Under the pieces are notes generated by a model. The model made no database searches. It had not been told where the DNA came from and worked only from the letters and a program-made list of their open reading frames with translations. Both the position numbers and the translations under genes were made by a program. From an uncultured Pelagibacteraceae bacterium (lineage in GTDB: Bacteria > Pseudomonadota > Alphaproteobacteria > Pelagibacterales > Pelagibacteraceae), in NCBI GenBank assembly GCA_902596975.1, contig CACJWS010000002.1:62001-126000 (forward strand): a stretch of 64,000 nucleotides of DNA, in the 5' to 3' direction. This document shows, piece after piece, positions 48,201-56,296 of this stretch. Numbering within the stretch: the first letter of the stretch is position 1; the number at the start of each line of letters is the position of its first letter.

Positions 48201-48523
48201 GCATTTTTTTTTAAACTATTTCCTACTTTAGGTTTAATAACATTTAAAATACCAGTGTAAGTACAACTTAAAAATGCTTTCTCATTTTTATGATCTATAA
48301 CTTTTTCACCGTTATTATTAGTTGTAATTGTTATATTCTCTCTACCAAGAGAATCTCTTCCAGTTTCTTTTATGCATTTATTAATAATTCTTTGAGCAAC
48401 ATCTCTGTTGTTTACTTTATATTTAGTAAAAATAGCTACATACTCCTTTTCTAAAATTTTGGCATTACTATTTAAAGGGAATAGTATTAGTAAGAAAAAA
48501 ATTGTAGAAATGAATTTGAGCAT
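45278..48523 (-). CDS. Large secreted protein with two Lys/Glu-rich repeat segments
   Basis: A 1081-residue protein with a signal peptide (about residues 1-21) and no recognised family. After an N-terminal globular part (about 22-200, with CIKETGRDSLGRENITI) comes a charged helical segment (about 200-290) of 11-residue units like EEKRKEEERLA. Residues about 290-510 are mixed helical. A second set of five near-identical units follows (about 515-580). The C-terminal 500 residues are rich in beta-type and Asn/Ser residues. The repeats resemble TolA or TonB-like spacers and likely form long single helices. A periplasm-spanning role is plausible but unproven. Confidence 0.72.
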   Translation of the reverse strand: MLKFISTIFFLLILFPLNSNAKILEKEYVAIFTKYKVNNRDVAQRIINKCIKETGRDSLGRENITITTNNNGEKVIDHKNEKAFLSCTYTGILNVIKPKVGNSLKKNAVEDLLLNNEISISVDGFRGASRRFVFDVNGYTRYDSLGETKSTDGWRWSKTGQLRVFMDGKKTTWRISKDLNALSIKYSKDKTIHYFLSYEKKLFAKKRREKEQKIAEAKKIAEEKRKQEERKKAEEKKLAEEKRKEEKRLAEEKRKEEERLAEEKRKEEKRLAEEKRKEEERRKSEELEKKLALVKTSELEESQNLIKNIKSFIQVNQDTFEIVELAKYMIRVEPILSGSYTEQNKEDVVKLKKFVLGSEKFKKYYENIVKKENNKKLKIIDNEIDKLKELIDNAKYFLKNNFNSPFAIEIVQIIEISEKKLNNIDSLENLKKSSDDINKLFLDIDKYTNNYSILENAIVDLKKYLAKYISTEIASSIVGQIELINETLKENNPEKIKLLIPEISKFYTDVIDVYEAKLLDEQKKLAEEKRKEEERLAEEKRKEEERLAEEKRKEEERLAEEKRKEEEKLAEEKRKEEEAKLQEIFNKYNASNQFQKDLVRTLLKIPGINLENIKFSRGDRLIEADFSIKILDDFIGISGLQLKNLNKNVFYKLVKSLERLDVEPSLFEEKKWFDQISVDNFSYNIDGSTFNSSINLKNLEFLEFSKNLQFITKISKEIYYADKNTEIGVAALMSMSLKEVIFKDLLFNDKNNNRKFSFESFDIKNFSLFDWGRWTVKNYKDQDKNTNTEVYYEYSDLKNVIFDKSEIMKYAQSYNPETFNFDNDYKVFLNFINSLGSGVTRNIVVKDLSTKNKIVTASSISLNSLKFDYIDNNRKQKSLTEFDINFTGLDLSVNEVSPEFSNYFTLMGYDNIKFDFGTSLKWVTTKNMLNFDINLGITKAADLELKTTFSGLSAEALNIQNEAALGAYLLSNFKLNNLSLSLVDNSLRDNIFKLAAAESKMTTPEFKREIINQINAYTAGATQTNLFNQYKKSVVKFINGSKKIVIQISPNNPISIAEVSPYFLTMDYDQIIRVLNLSIKN
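46790..46965 (-). repeat. 33-bp tandem coding repeats, second set
   Basis: About five copies of a 33-base unit, with the middle copies nearly identical, encode RKEEERLAEEK-type units in the large secreted protein. The DNA identity between copies indicates recent duplication or gene conversion and makes copy-number change likely between strains. Confidence 0.85.
47680..47865 (-). repeat. 33-bp related coding repeats, first set
   Basis: A second group of related but more diverged units encodes EEKRKEEKRLA-type segments nearer the N-terminus of the same protein. The two sets share the same core, so they probably arose by duplication within the gene. Confidence 0.8.
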
Positions 48524-48604
48524 AGTTATTTAACCTAAAAGAATACTTAAGAAAAAAATAAAATACTATAATTTAAATCTCAATTATTGGTTGAAAATAA
48601 AAGT

Positions 48605-49057
48605 TTATTTCTCTTTTTTTGTGAAAGGCAACCACTTTTCAAATGCTGATTTACTAGGTCCATCATATGGAATTGAGTAAGAGTTTGTTCTTGTCAATAC
48701 TTCAATTCCTTTAGAGAAAACAAAAATAAAAACTATAACAAAAACAATTGTCATGATTTTAAATGGATCAAAGTTTTTTGTCTTAAAAACACTAACAGCT
48801 TTTGCTTCAGCTCTATGAAATTGTTTAAATGTATAATAAACAGCAAATATCAAACCTATATGGGCAACATATGTGCCTGCCCAACCAAATGCAAAAGTGG
48901 CATATGAAAATACATATAAGCTAAATACTGTTGTCCATATAAAACTTAAAACTAATAATATTTGTAGTCTTACAGTTTTGGGAAGTGCTCTTAAATCATT
49001 TTTACTATCGTCAAATAGTATATTTGCTGACTCTTTCATCCAGTTTTTTATCGACAT
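48605..49057 (-). CDS. Membrane protein of unknown function
   Basis: I do not recognise this 150-residue protein. It has a charged N-terminus (MSIKNWMKESANILFDDSKND), three hydrophobic helices (about 30-52, 57-77 and 96-116) and a C-terminal tail with SIPYDGPSKSAFEKWLPF. The pattern suggests an inner-membrane protein. It reads in the same direction as the large secreted protein, but 81 bases apart, so it may be separately transcribed. Confidence 0.65.
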   Translation of the reverse strand: MSIKNWMKESANILFDDSKNDLRALPKTVRLQILLVLSFIWTTVFSLYVFSYATFAFGWAGTYVAHIGLIFAVYYTFKQFHRAEAKAVSVFKTKNFDPFKIMTIVFVIVFIFVFSKGIEVLTRTNSYSIPYDGPSKSAFEKWLPFTKKEK

Positions 49058-49117
49058 AATTTATACTTACAATTTTTATTCAATATTAACAATCGACTAA
49101 TTGTCCACTAAAAACAT

Positions 49118-49765
49118 TTACTTCGTAACTTTATCCACAATATAAATTCCTAAAGCTACAGCAGGACCTATCCCAAATGCAAATATTATTGTACCCAGAC
49201 CAACGGTTCCTCCCAAATACCAACCAGATACAACAGCCGAAATTTCTAAAGTAGCTCGAATTAAAGCAATAGGAAGTTGAGTTTTTTTTGTTAGACCTGT
49301 CATTAATCCATCTCTAGGACCAGGACCTAAATTTGCAATTAAGTATATGCCGCTTCCTAAACCGACAAGTAAAACAGAAAATACAGCAAGAATATATTTT
49401 GAAAAAGTAGCTAAAGGAGGATCAAAAACAAAAAGCGTCAAATCAATTATGGCTGCTATAATTAAAATATTTAAAATTGTACCAATTCCTGGTTTTTGTT
49501 TTAGTGGAAACCAAAACCCTAAAACAACAATACTTATTATTAATGTAGATAAACCAATCGAAATATTTAATATGTTTGATAACCCTTCTGCAAGAACAGA
49601 CCATGGGGAATTACCAGTCGTAGAAACTAATAAAAGGCCCTCACCCAACCCAAACAAAGATAAACCAATACATAAAAGTAAAAAAGTTGTAAATTTAGGT
49701 TTTAAATTTAAAGGTTTTTCTGAGCTCCAGGATTTTGAGGGAATATTTTTAATAGTTAAAAACAT
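49118..49765 (-). CDS. YczE/YitT-type membrane protein
   Basis: This 215-residue protein has about five to six membrane helices and the family-like segments LFGLGEGLLLVSTTGNSPWSV near residue 40 and LIANLGPGPRDGLMTGLTKKT near 150. The second, with GPRDG, is characteristic of YczE-related membrane proteins, whose transport or regulatory role is unknown. It is divergent from the DUF6134 gene, with 79 bases between the starts. Confidence 0.75.
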   Translation of the reverse strand: MFLTIKNIPSKSWSSEKPLNLKPKFTTFLLLCIGLSLFGLGEGLLLVSTTGNSPWSVLAEGLSNILNISIGLSTLIISIVVLGFWFPLKQKPGIGTILNILIIAAIIDLTLFVFDPPLATFSKYILAVFSVLLVGLGSGIYLIANLGPGPRDGLMTGLTKKTQLPIALIRATLEISAVVSGWYLGGTVGLGTIIFAFGIGPAVALGIYIVDKVTK

Positions 49766-49844
49766 AATTCTTTAGACTATTTATCTTTTAAACATAAAAA
49801 TTCTATATAAAGTTCTGACAAGTTAGTTAAAATAATATGAAATA

Positions 49845-50522
49845 ATGAGAAAATTCTTAGTAATATTATTAGTTTTATCTCCTCTTTTTTTACAAGCACA
49901 TACTGATCACTATAAAAATTATTCATACATAGAAATGGAGATATTTAAAGATGATGAAAAAATTGGAGAAAGTATTTTCACATTTAAAAAAGAAGAAAAT
50001 AAATTTATTGTAAAAAATACAACCAATTTTGAAGTGAAATTATTGGGTGTTACAGTATTCTCTATAAATAGTAGAGGTACTGAAGAATATATTGGAGACC
50101 AATTAATTTCATTTAACTCAGAAACATTTCAAAACAATAAGAGAAAATATGTAAATTTAATTTTTGATGAAAAAAAAGAGAAGTTTATAATTGATGGATC
50201 ATCATATAAGGGTGAGGCGGATAGAGAAAATATAATCGGTCATTGGTGGAATCATAGAATTTTGCAAACTGAGACACAAATAAGTCCATTATCTGGAAGT
50301 GTAAAAAAACAAAACATAGAATTTTTAGGAAAAGGAAAAATTAAACTTTATAATAAAGAATATGACGTAGAACATTTTAGACTATTTTCTACCAACCCAA
50401 ATCTATCTGATGATAAAAAATTAAATTTTGAAATATGGTATGATAAGAAAAAAGCATTGATTATAAAAGTAGCTTATAAAAGAATGGGTTTATGGGAATA
50501 TAGACTAAAAAAAATTCAATAA
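49845..50522 (+). CDS. DUF6134-like secreted protein
   Basis: This 225-residue protein has a signal peptide (MRKFLVILLVLSPLFLQAH) and a beta-rich body with IEMEIFKDDEKIGESIFTF, TNFEVKLLGVTVFSINSRGTE near residue 63 and LNFEIWYDKKKALIIKVAY near the end. These match DUF6134, a periplasmic family of unknown role. The C-terminal domain resembles lipid-binding barrels in general shape; that is speculation. It ends directly against pmbA. Confidence 0.72.
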   Translation: MRKFLVILLVLSPLFLQAHTDHYKNYSYIEMEIFKDDEKIGESIFTFKKEENKFIVKNTTNFEVKLLGVTVFSINSRGTEEYIGDQLISFNSETFQNNKRKYVNLIFDEKKEKFIIDGSSYKGEADRENIIGHWWNHRILQTETQISPLSGSVKKQNIEFLGKGKIKLYNKEYDVEHFRLFSTNPNLSDDKKLNFEIWYDKKKALIIKVAYKRMGLWEYRLKKIQ

Positions 50523-51839
50523 TTATTTTCCCGCAACTGTCATTTGATTAATCAAAAGTGTAGGTGCATTTGTAGAGTACTTCATCTCTAGATCGTTTGC
50601 CAAAGTAATATTCTTGAACATTTCCTTAAAATTTCCAGCAATAGTTATTTCACTTACTGGGTAAGTTAATTCTCCATCCTCAACCATAAATCCTGACGCT
50701 CCAACTGAGTAATCTCCTGTAATAATATTACCTCCATGGCCTATAGTCTCTGTTATGTATAGAAACTTCTTTTCTGAATTTAACAAATCCTTAAAACTTA
50801 AGGTACCGTTTTCAAAGTATAAGTTTGTTGTTCCTCCAGACCTACCATTAGATTTTAAATTTAACTTTTTACCATAATAAGTATCAATTAAATAATTTTT
50901 TAAAATGCCATTCTCAACTAGTTTCAGAGAATTTGTTTCAACGCCCTCGCTATCAAAATTTTGAGAACCTAATCCTTTTTCAATTTTTGGATCATCGATG
51001 ATATTAATTGAATTTGGAAAAACTTCAGAATTGATTTGATCTTTTAAAAAAGAAGTTCCTCTTGCAATAGCACTCGCACTTATTGCACTTGCTAGTGTAC
51101 TTAATATTCCTTTGGAAATTCTTTTATCGAATATAACGCCAATTTTTTCACTCTTGATTTTTTTTGGACCTAACTTTTTTATTGCTTTATCGGCAGCTAT
51201 ATTTCCAATTTCGTCTGGTTTCATCATGTCTTGCAAGAATCTTGTGCTACCAAACTCATAATCTCTTTCCATTGCACCATTAATTCTTGATACAGCTACA
51301 CATGAAGATGAAAAATTTGAGGTTTTGTATCCACCTAAAAAACCATTACTGTTTGCGAGTATAAAATTTTTTTTATTTTCGGTAAAACCAGCTTCAGTAT
51401 TAACTATTTTTTCGTCCTTTGATGCCGTCTCTTCAACTTTTTTTAAAAATTCAATCTTTTTATCATTTGGATAATGTGTTTCATCATAGAGATTAAGGTC
51501 TCTTATCTCTTTAGACATTAAATCTTTATCTGGTAACGAATTATTTTCATCTGATGGAGTGATTTTTGTAGCATCAATACAACGTTCTATTAGTTTTTCT
51601 AAGTTTGATTTAGATAAATCTGACGAATTAATGCTTGATTTTTTTTTCTCTATATAAGTAGTTAAATTGACAGCAAAACTATCTGCTCTATTTGACACGT
51701 CTAATTTTTTGTTTCTAAAACTAACATTTTCTGAGACAGAGTGAATTACTTTTACACCCACATCTGTGGCTCCTAGTTTTTTAGAGTTTTCGATACAATA
51801 AGACGCTATATCTTTTAAAAATTCCTGATCCCTTATCAT
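50523..51839 (-). CDS. pmbA: TldE/PmbA metalloprotease subunit
   Basis: PmbA (TldE) forms a heterodimer with TldD that trims peptides such as microcin B17 precursor and unfolded proteins. The 438-residue protein lacks the metal motif, as usual for this subunit, and has NRADSFAVNLTTYIEK near residue 45, GGTTNLYFENGTLS near 340 and ITGDYSVGASGFMVEDGEL near 375. It lies five bases after tldD. Confidence 0.93.
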   Translation of the reverse strand: MIRDQEFLKDIASYCIENSKKLGATDVGVKVIHSVSENVSFRNKKLDVSNRADSFAVNLTTYIEKKKSSINSSDLSKSNLEKLIERCIDATKITPSDENNSLPDKDLMSKEIRDLNLYDETHYPNDKKIEFLKKVEETASKDEKIVNTEAGFTENKKNFILANSNGFLGGYKTSNFSSSCVAVSRINGAMERDYEFGSTRFLQDMMKPDEIGNIAADKAIKKLGPKKIKSEKIGVIFDKRISKGILSTLASAISASAIARGTSFLKDQINSEVFPNSINIIDDPKIEKGLGSQNFDSEGVETNSLKLVENGILKNYLIDTYYGKKLNLKSNGRSGGTTNLYFENGTLSFKDLLNSEKKFLYITETIGHGGNIITGDYSVGASGFMVEDGELTYPVSEITIAGNFKEMFKNITLANDLEMKYSTNAPTLLINQMTVAGK

Positions 51840-51844
51840 TTAGA

Positions 51845-53257
51845 TTAAAGTTTTGTTCCACCAACAGTCATCTTATTTATAAGAATTGATGGTTGAGCTA
51901 CTCCTACTGGGACACCTTGTCCAGCTTTCCCGCATGTTCCAATACCTGGATCTAATTTCATATCATTACCCACTAATGAAACTTCTTTTAAAATTGATGG
52001 TCCATCTCCAATTAATGTAGCACCTTTGATTGGTGATCCAATTTTACCATTATTAATTTCGTATGCTTCTGTGCAGTTGAAGACAAATTTTCCTGAAGTT
52101 ATGTCTACTTGCCCTCCCCCAAAACTTACAGCAAAAATACCTTTATCAACTGAACTAATCATTTCATCTTGCGAATATTTGCCTGACAACATCATTGTAT
52201 TTCTCATTCTTGGTAAAACCACATGTTTATAACTCTCTCTTCTTCCACTACCTGTTGACTTAGTTCCCATCAAACGAGCGTTTAAACGGTCTTGCATATA
52301 GTTTTTTAAAATTCCATTTTCTATTAAAACTGTATTTTCAGTAGGCGTTCCTTCATCATCTATCGTTAAACTTCCTCTTCTTTGATGTAAGGTGCCGTCA
52401 TCTACAATCGTAACTCCTTCGCTAGCTACTTGCTGCCCCATTAAATTGTGAAAAGCTGAAGTTTTTTTTCTATTGAAATCTCCCTCAAGACCATGGCCGA
52501 TTGCTTCGTGAATTAAAATTGCCGGCCATCCAGGACCTAAAACAACTTTCATTTCTCCTGCTGGTGCTGGTTTGCTTTCTAAATTCACATTTGCGATTCT
52601 AAAAGCTTCATCACAAACATCTTTCCAGCTTCCATCTTTTAGATAATCATCATAACTTTGTCTTCCTCCAACTCCATAAACACCTGTTTCTTTTTTTCCA
52701 TCTTTCTCTAATACGACGGAAACGTTGAATCTGACTAATGGTCTTTCATCTTTCAAAACTTGATTATCAGACCTAATAATTTCTATTGATTTATGTTCAC
52801 CTAAAAAATTTGCAGTTACTTGATTTACAATTGAGCCTTTTGATCTTAAATAATTATTAACACTGTTCAGCAAATCTATCTTTGAGTCGAAAGTCTTGCT
52901 TTCAATAGGATTAATATTTTCATAATATTTGCTGTTAGTTTTAGGAATTTCATGATTATAGGTTCCTTTTTTTGACTTTAACGTATCTTTTAAATTTTCA
53001 CTTGATTTTCTTAGTGATTCTTTTGAAATATCATTGGAATGAGAGTAGGCAACAACTTCTCCTGTCACAGCTCTGAAGCCATATCCTTGATCAGAGTTAT
53101 AAGTTGAGCTCTTTATTTTATTATCATCTAAAACAATAGACTCAGATTTATGATTTTCTAAATATAATTCTCCGTCATCACAATTTTTTAAGGTTTCAGT
53201 AACAATTGCTTCAGCTTGTGAAGTATCTATATCTGTTTCTTTGAAGAAATTTGACAT
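51845..53257 (-). CDS. tldD: Zinc metalloprotease TldD
   Basis: The catalytic partner of PmbA, 470 residues. The zinc motif HEAIGHGLEGDFNRKK lies near residue 255 (HExxxH), with DDEGTPTENTVLIENGIL following. The C-terminus has GIGTCGKAGQGVPVGVAQPS. It is divergent from a DCC-family gene with 85 bases between, which is the probable promoter region of both. Confidence 0.96.
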   Translation of the reverse strand: MSNFFKETDIDTSQAEAIVTETLKNCDDGELYLENHKSESIVLDDNKIKSSTYNSDQGYGFRAVTGEVVAYSHSNDISKESLRKSSENLKDTLKSKKGTYNHEIPKTNSKYYENINPIESKTFDSKIDLLNSVNNYLRSKGSIVNQVTANFLGEHKSIEIIRSDNQVLKDERPLVRFNVSVVLEKDGKKETGVYGVGGRQSYDDYLKDGSWKDVCDEAFRIANVNLESKPAPAGEMKVVLGPGWPAILIHEAIGHGLEGDFNRKKTSAFHNLMGQQVASEGVTIVDDGTLHQRRGSLTIDDEGTPTENTVLIENGILKNYMQDRLNARLMGTKSTGSGRRESYKHVVLPRMRNTMMLSGKYSQDEMISSVDKGIFAVSFGGGQVDITSGKFVFNCTEAYEINNGKIGSPIKGATLIGDGPSILKEVSLVGNDMKLDPGIGTCGKAGQGVPVGVAQPSILINKMTVGGTKL

Positions 53258-53342
53258 TCAAAGAATGTAGTAGTGATTATTAATATATCAACTGCTTATT
53301 TGGCACATTTGTAAAAATAAAATATTCAAATATAGTTTAAAT

Positions 53343-53687
53343 ATGAAGGTTTTTTTTAACAATTCATGCAAAATTTGCAGAGCAGAAATTAATATTTATA
53401 AAAAAGAAAACATAAAAAATTTGAATTGGATAGACATTACTAAAAATAAAAATGCTGAATTAGAAACAAAAAAAACCGATAAAGAGCTTCTAAGAAGACT
53501 ACATGTGGAACAAGATGGAAAAATCTATGTAGGTATTGATGCTTTTTTACTTATTTGGAAAAATATTCCAAAATACAAGTTTCTTTATAAATTTTTTAAA
53601 CTCCCAGTTATTTACCAATTATTTTATGTCGGATATGAAATTATAGCGTTTTTTTTGTATTTAAAAAATAAACACCAACTAAATTAA
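53343..53687 (+). CDS. DCC-family thiol-disulfide oxidoreductase-like protein
   Basis: This 114-residue protein fits the DUF393/DCC family: KVFFNNSCKICRAEINIYKKE at the start, with C-x-x-C near residues 9-12, a thioredoxin-like fold and a C-terminal hydrophobic helix. The usual DxxCxxC start has Asn in place of the Asp. A redox role is inferred from the motif. Its end overlaps the convergent small membrane gene by four bases. Confidence 0.8.
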   Translation: MKVFFNNSCKICRAEINIYKKENIKNLNWIDITKNKNAELETKKTDKELLRRLHVEQDGKIYVGIDAFLLIWKNIPKYKFLYKFFKLPVIYQLFYVGYEIIAFFLYLKNKHQLN

Positions 53688-53977
53688 TGTTGAATAGCGT
53701 ATAAAATCTGGGTTACAAAAGATAAAAATATAAAAAAAGAGAAAAATAAAATAAAATACATAACTGTAACTGCTCTATTTCTCTTTCTTCTTAAAATAAC
53801 AAATTTTTTATCATCGAGAAAAGAAATATCTCTATCACCTGGCACTGGATAATCATAACTCCATCTCCATAAAGATGAACCAAATCTTTTATCTAGTTTA
53901 TTGTAATAATTTACCCAAGCCAATGACCACATAAACATTAAAAATAAAAATGTTAAAGCTAAAAAAGTTGAGAACAT
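53684..53977 (-). CDS. Small membrane protein of unknown function
   Basis: I do not recognise this 97-residue protein. It has an N-terminal helix (about 2-22), a hydrophilic middle with YDYPVPGDRDISFLDDKKF and a basic RRKRNR stretch, and a C-terminal helix (about 72-93). It would be an inner-membrane protein with both ends anchored. It is divergent from the DjlA-like gene (32 bases apart) and convergent with the DCC gene. Confidence 0.6.
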   Translation of the reverse strand: MFSTFLALTFLFLMFMWSLAWVNYYNKLDKRFGSSLWRWSYDYPVPGDRDISFLDDKKFVILRRKRNRAVTVMYFILFFSFFIFLSFVTQILYAIQH

Positions 53978-54009
53978 AAATATATTAAATTATATTAAAT
54001 TTTTTTTAT

Positions 54010-54729
54010 ATGTCTATCTGGGGAAGTTTAATTGGTGGGATGATCGGTTTTTCTTTAGGAGGGCCGTTTGGAATGCTATTAGGTTCCTTAATTGGTGGAA
54101 AAGTATCAAGATCAAGATCATCATTTAAATCTTTTGCACAACCTCAACAAGTTTTTGCATTAGCTCTTATAGTTTTATCAGCTAAACTGAGTAAAGCAGA
54201 CGGTCAAGTTAGTAGAGAGGAATTAATAGCGGTAAAAGATAAACTCAAAATTCCAGAACATGAATTAGATCAAGTTGGAAAAATTTTTAATAAAGCTAAA
54301 GAAGAAAGCACTGGTTACGAACCATATGCAAAACAAATAGCACAGATTTATCAAGGAAATATAAATGTCTTAGAAGAAGTCATTAATATATTATTTTACA
54401 TTGCAGAAGCTGATGGAAATATAAGTGATCAAGAATTTAGAATGATACAACATGTTGCTCAATTATTTGGTTTGAGTGACGCCCAGTTCAATGGAATAGT
54501 TGAGGGTAGAAAATCATCAGATAAACTCAATCCATATGTGGTATTAGAAAGCAAACCTGATGATAATCTTACAGATATTAGAAAAAGATATTTAAAATTG
54601 AGTAAAGAACATCATCCCGACTTACTTCTAAGCAAAGGAGTTCCTCAGGAAGTTATTGAAGAAAGCAAAAAGAAAATGAGAGCTATTAATTCAGCCTGGG
54701 ATCAAATCCAAAAGCTAAAGAGTAATTAA
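54010..54729 (+). CDS. DjlA-like co-chaperone (TerB + J domain)
   Basis: This 239-residue protein has an N-terminal glycine-rich hydrophobic segment ([22 protein letters not shown]), a TerB-type helical domain (about 45-160, with [11 protein letters not shown] and [13 protein letters not shown]), and a C-terminal J domain with [12 protein letters not shown] near residue 203, whose HPD motif stimulates DnaK. This architecture matches DjlA, a membrane-anchored DnaK partner. Its end overlaps the isocitrate lyase gene by four bases. Confidence 0.9.
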   Translation: MSIWGSLIGGMIGFSLGGPFGMLLGSLIGGKVSRSRSSFKSFAQPQQVFALALIVLSAKLSKADGQVSREELIAVKDKLKIPEHELDQVGKIFNKAKEESTGYEPYAKQIAQIYQGNINVLEEVINILFYIAEADGNISDQEFRMIQHVAQLFGLSDAQFNGIVEGRKSSDKLNPYVVLESKPDDNLTDIRKRYLKLSKEHHPDLLLSKGVPQEVIEESKKKMRAINSAWDQIQKLKSN

Positions 54730-56000
54730 AATTGCTCAGATTCTGTTGACCCTTCCATTGCTGTTGTGGAACTCTTTCCAGAACTTATTGTATTGGAAAC
54801 TGCATCAAAATAAGAAGTGCCAACTTCTCGTTGATGTTTAACACTGGTATATCCGTCTTTTTCTCTAGCAAATTCATTCTGTTGTATTCTAGAGTAAGCA
54901 GTCATACCTTCCTTTTTATATTTTTCTGCAAGCTCGAAAATAGCAATATTTTGAGTATGGAAACCTGCTAAAGTTATAAATTGAAATTTATACCCCATCA
55001 TTCCAATTTTAGTTTGAAAAGTTGCAATCTCATCATCAGATAAATGTTTTTTCCAATTAAATGATGGAGAGCAATTATAAGCTAGCATCTTGCCAGGAAA
55101 TTTTGCATGTATTGCATCAGCAAACTTTTTTGCTTCTTCTAAATTAGGTGTTGCAGTTTCACACCAAATTAAATCTGCGTAAGGTGCATAAGCTAACCCT
55201 CTTGAGATTGCTTGATCAATACCATCTTTTACATAATAAAAGCCTTCAGGTGATCTTTCTCCAGTTAAAAACGGTTTGTCATTTTCATCAAAATCGTTTG
55301 TTATTAGTTTAGCAGCGTTGGCATCTGTTCTTGCAAGAATAATGAGAGGAACGTCGGCAATATCAGCTGCCAATCTTGCTGCTTTTAGATTTCGGACCAT
55401 GGTTCCAGTAGGAACAAGTACCTTACCGCCCATATGTCCACATTTTTTTTCACTAGCTAGTTGGTCTTCAAAATGAACTCCGGCTGCGCCAGCTTTTATA
55501 AATTTTTTTGTTAGCTCAAATACATTTAACGGCCCACCAAATCCTGCTTCGCCATCTGCAATAATTGGCAACATATAATCAGTTCTTTCGCTGCTTTTCA
55601 TATCTCCATCTACAATTTCCATATGTTGAATTTGATCCGCTCTAATTAAGGAATTATTCATAGACTCAACTAATTTAGGCGCACTATCATAAGGATATAG
55701 AGATTGATCAGGGTACATTTCACCAGCACTATTTGCATCTGCTGCAACTTGCCAACCACTTAAATAGATCGCTTTTAAACCTGCTTTTGCATGTTGAACA
55801 GCTTGGTTTCCCGACAAAGACCCAAGTGTGTTTACATATGGCTCTGTATTTAACAATCTCCAGAGCTTTTGAGATTGCTGTTTACACATTGAATACTCAA
55901 TTTTAATAGATCCTCTTAACCTTTCTACTTCTTCTGGCTTATAATCCCTTTGTATTCCTGCAAATCTTTTCAACTCGTACGAGATATTCTCGGCTGACAT
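54726..56000 (-). CDS. aceA: Isocitrate lyase
   Basis: AceA splits isocitrate into succinate and glyoxylate in the glyoxylate bypass, which lets cells grow on acetate or fatty acids. The 424-residue protein has the active-site motif [14 protein letters not shown] near residue 190, the [10 protein letters not shown] segment near 88, and [13 protein letters not shown] near 285. I start it at 56000 ([13 protein letters not shown]), preceded by an AAAGGGGG ribosome binding site; a longer frame to 56057 would overlap the small upstream gene. An ScfR/RamB-like regulator is divergent upstream. Confidence 0.96.
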   Translation of the reverse strand: MSAENISYELKRFAGIQRDYKPEEVERLRGSIKIEYSMCKQQSQKLWRLLNTEPYVNTLGSLSGNQAVQHAKAGLKAIYLSGWQVAADANSAGEMYPDQSLYPYDSAPKLVESMNNSLIRADQIQHMEIVDGDMKSSERTDYMLPIIADGEAGFGGPLNVFELTKKFIKAGAAGVHFEDQLASEKKCGHMGGKVLVPTGTMVRNLKAARLAADIADVPLIILARTDANAAKLITNDFDENDKPFLTGERSPEGFYYVKDGIDQAISRGLAYAPYADLIWCETATPNLEEAKKFADAIHAKFPGKMLAYNCSPSFNWKKHLSDDEIATFQTKIGMMGYKFQFITLAGFHTQNIAIFELAEKYKKEGMTAYSRIQQNEFAREKDGYTSVKHQREVGTSYFDAVSNTISSGKSSTTAMEGSTESEQF

Positions 56001-56025
56001 TATTCCCCCTTTAAAAACTAGTTTT

Positions 56026-56187
56026 TTATTTTTCGTTATATTCTTCTGTAAACTCATTCATTCCACTTGATCCCCAATCGCAGTGGTCATCTCTTAAATA
56101 AACCCCTCTGCTTCTATGCTCTTGGTGCTCTTGGTGATTTGTAGTTTGAGAACTAGTTTCAATGTTTTTTATAGTATTTTTGTCCAT
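56026..56187 (-). CDS. Small hydrophilic protein upstream of aceA
   Basis: A 53-residue open frame that begins [13 protein letters not shown], has repeated His/Gln/Glu ([12 protein letters not shown]) and ends [18 protein letters not shown] then NEK. It lies 25 bases before aceA in the same direction. The composition looks like a real protein, with Trp, Cys and aromatic residues not expected by chance in AT-rich DNA. No ribosome binding site is visible and the ATG falls only a few bases after TATAA-like DNA, so the mRNA may be nearly leaderless. Function unknown. Confidence 0.5.
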   Translation of the reverse strand: MDKNTIKNIETSSQTTNHQEHQEHRSRGVYLRDDHCDWGSSGMNEFTEEYNEK

Positions 56188-56290
56188 GTAAACTTTATAA
56201 TTTACAATATTTACAAAATCCACAAAAAATGTTAAAATTCTTGTAAATACAATAAATTTTTTGTAAATAATAATTTACAAAGTTTACAAA
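56187..56290. promoter_or_regulatory. aceA/regulator intergenic region with TTTACAAA-type boxes
   Basis: Perfect TTTACAAA or its complement TTTGTAAA occurs at 56210-56217, 56260-56267, 56274-56281 and 56283-56290. One-mismatch copies are at 56201-56208 and 56240-56247. The 56260/56274 pair forms an inverted repeat with six bases between. The regulator encoded next to it belongs to the ScfR/RamB group, whose known members bind TTTGCAAA-type sites near aceA and propionate genes, so these are the likely operators for both divergent units. Confidence 0.7.
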
Positions 56291-56296
56291 TAGTAA

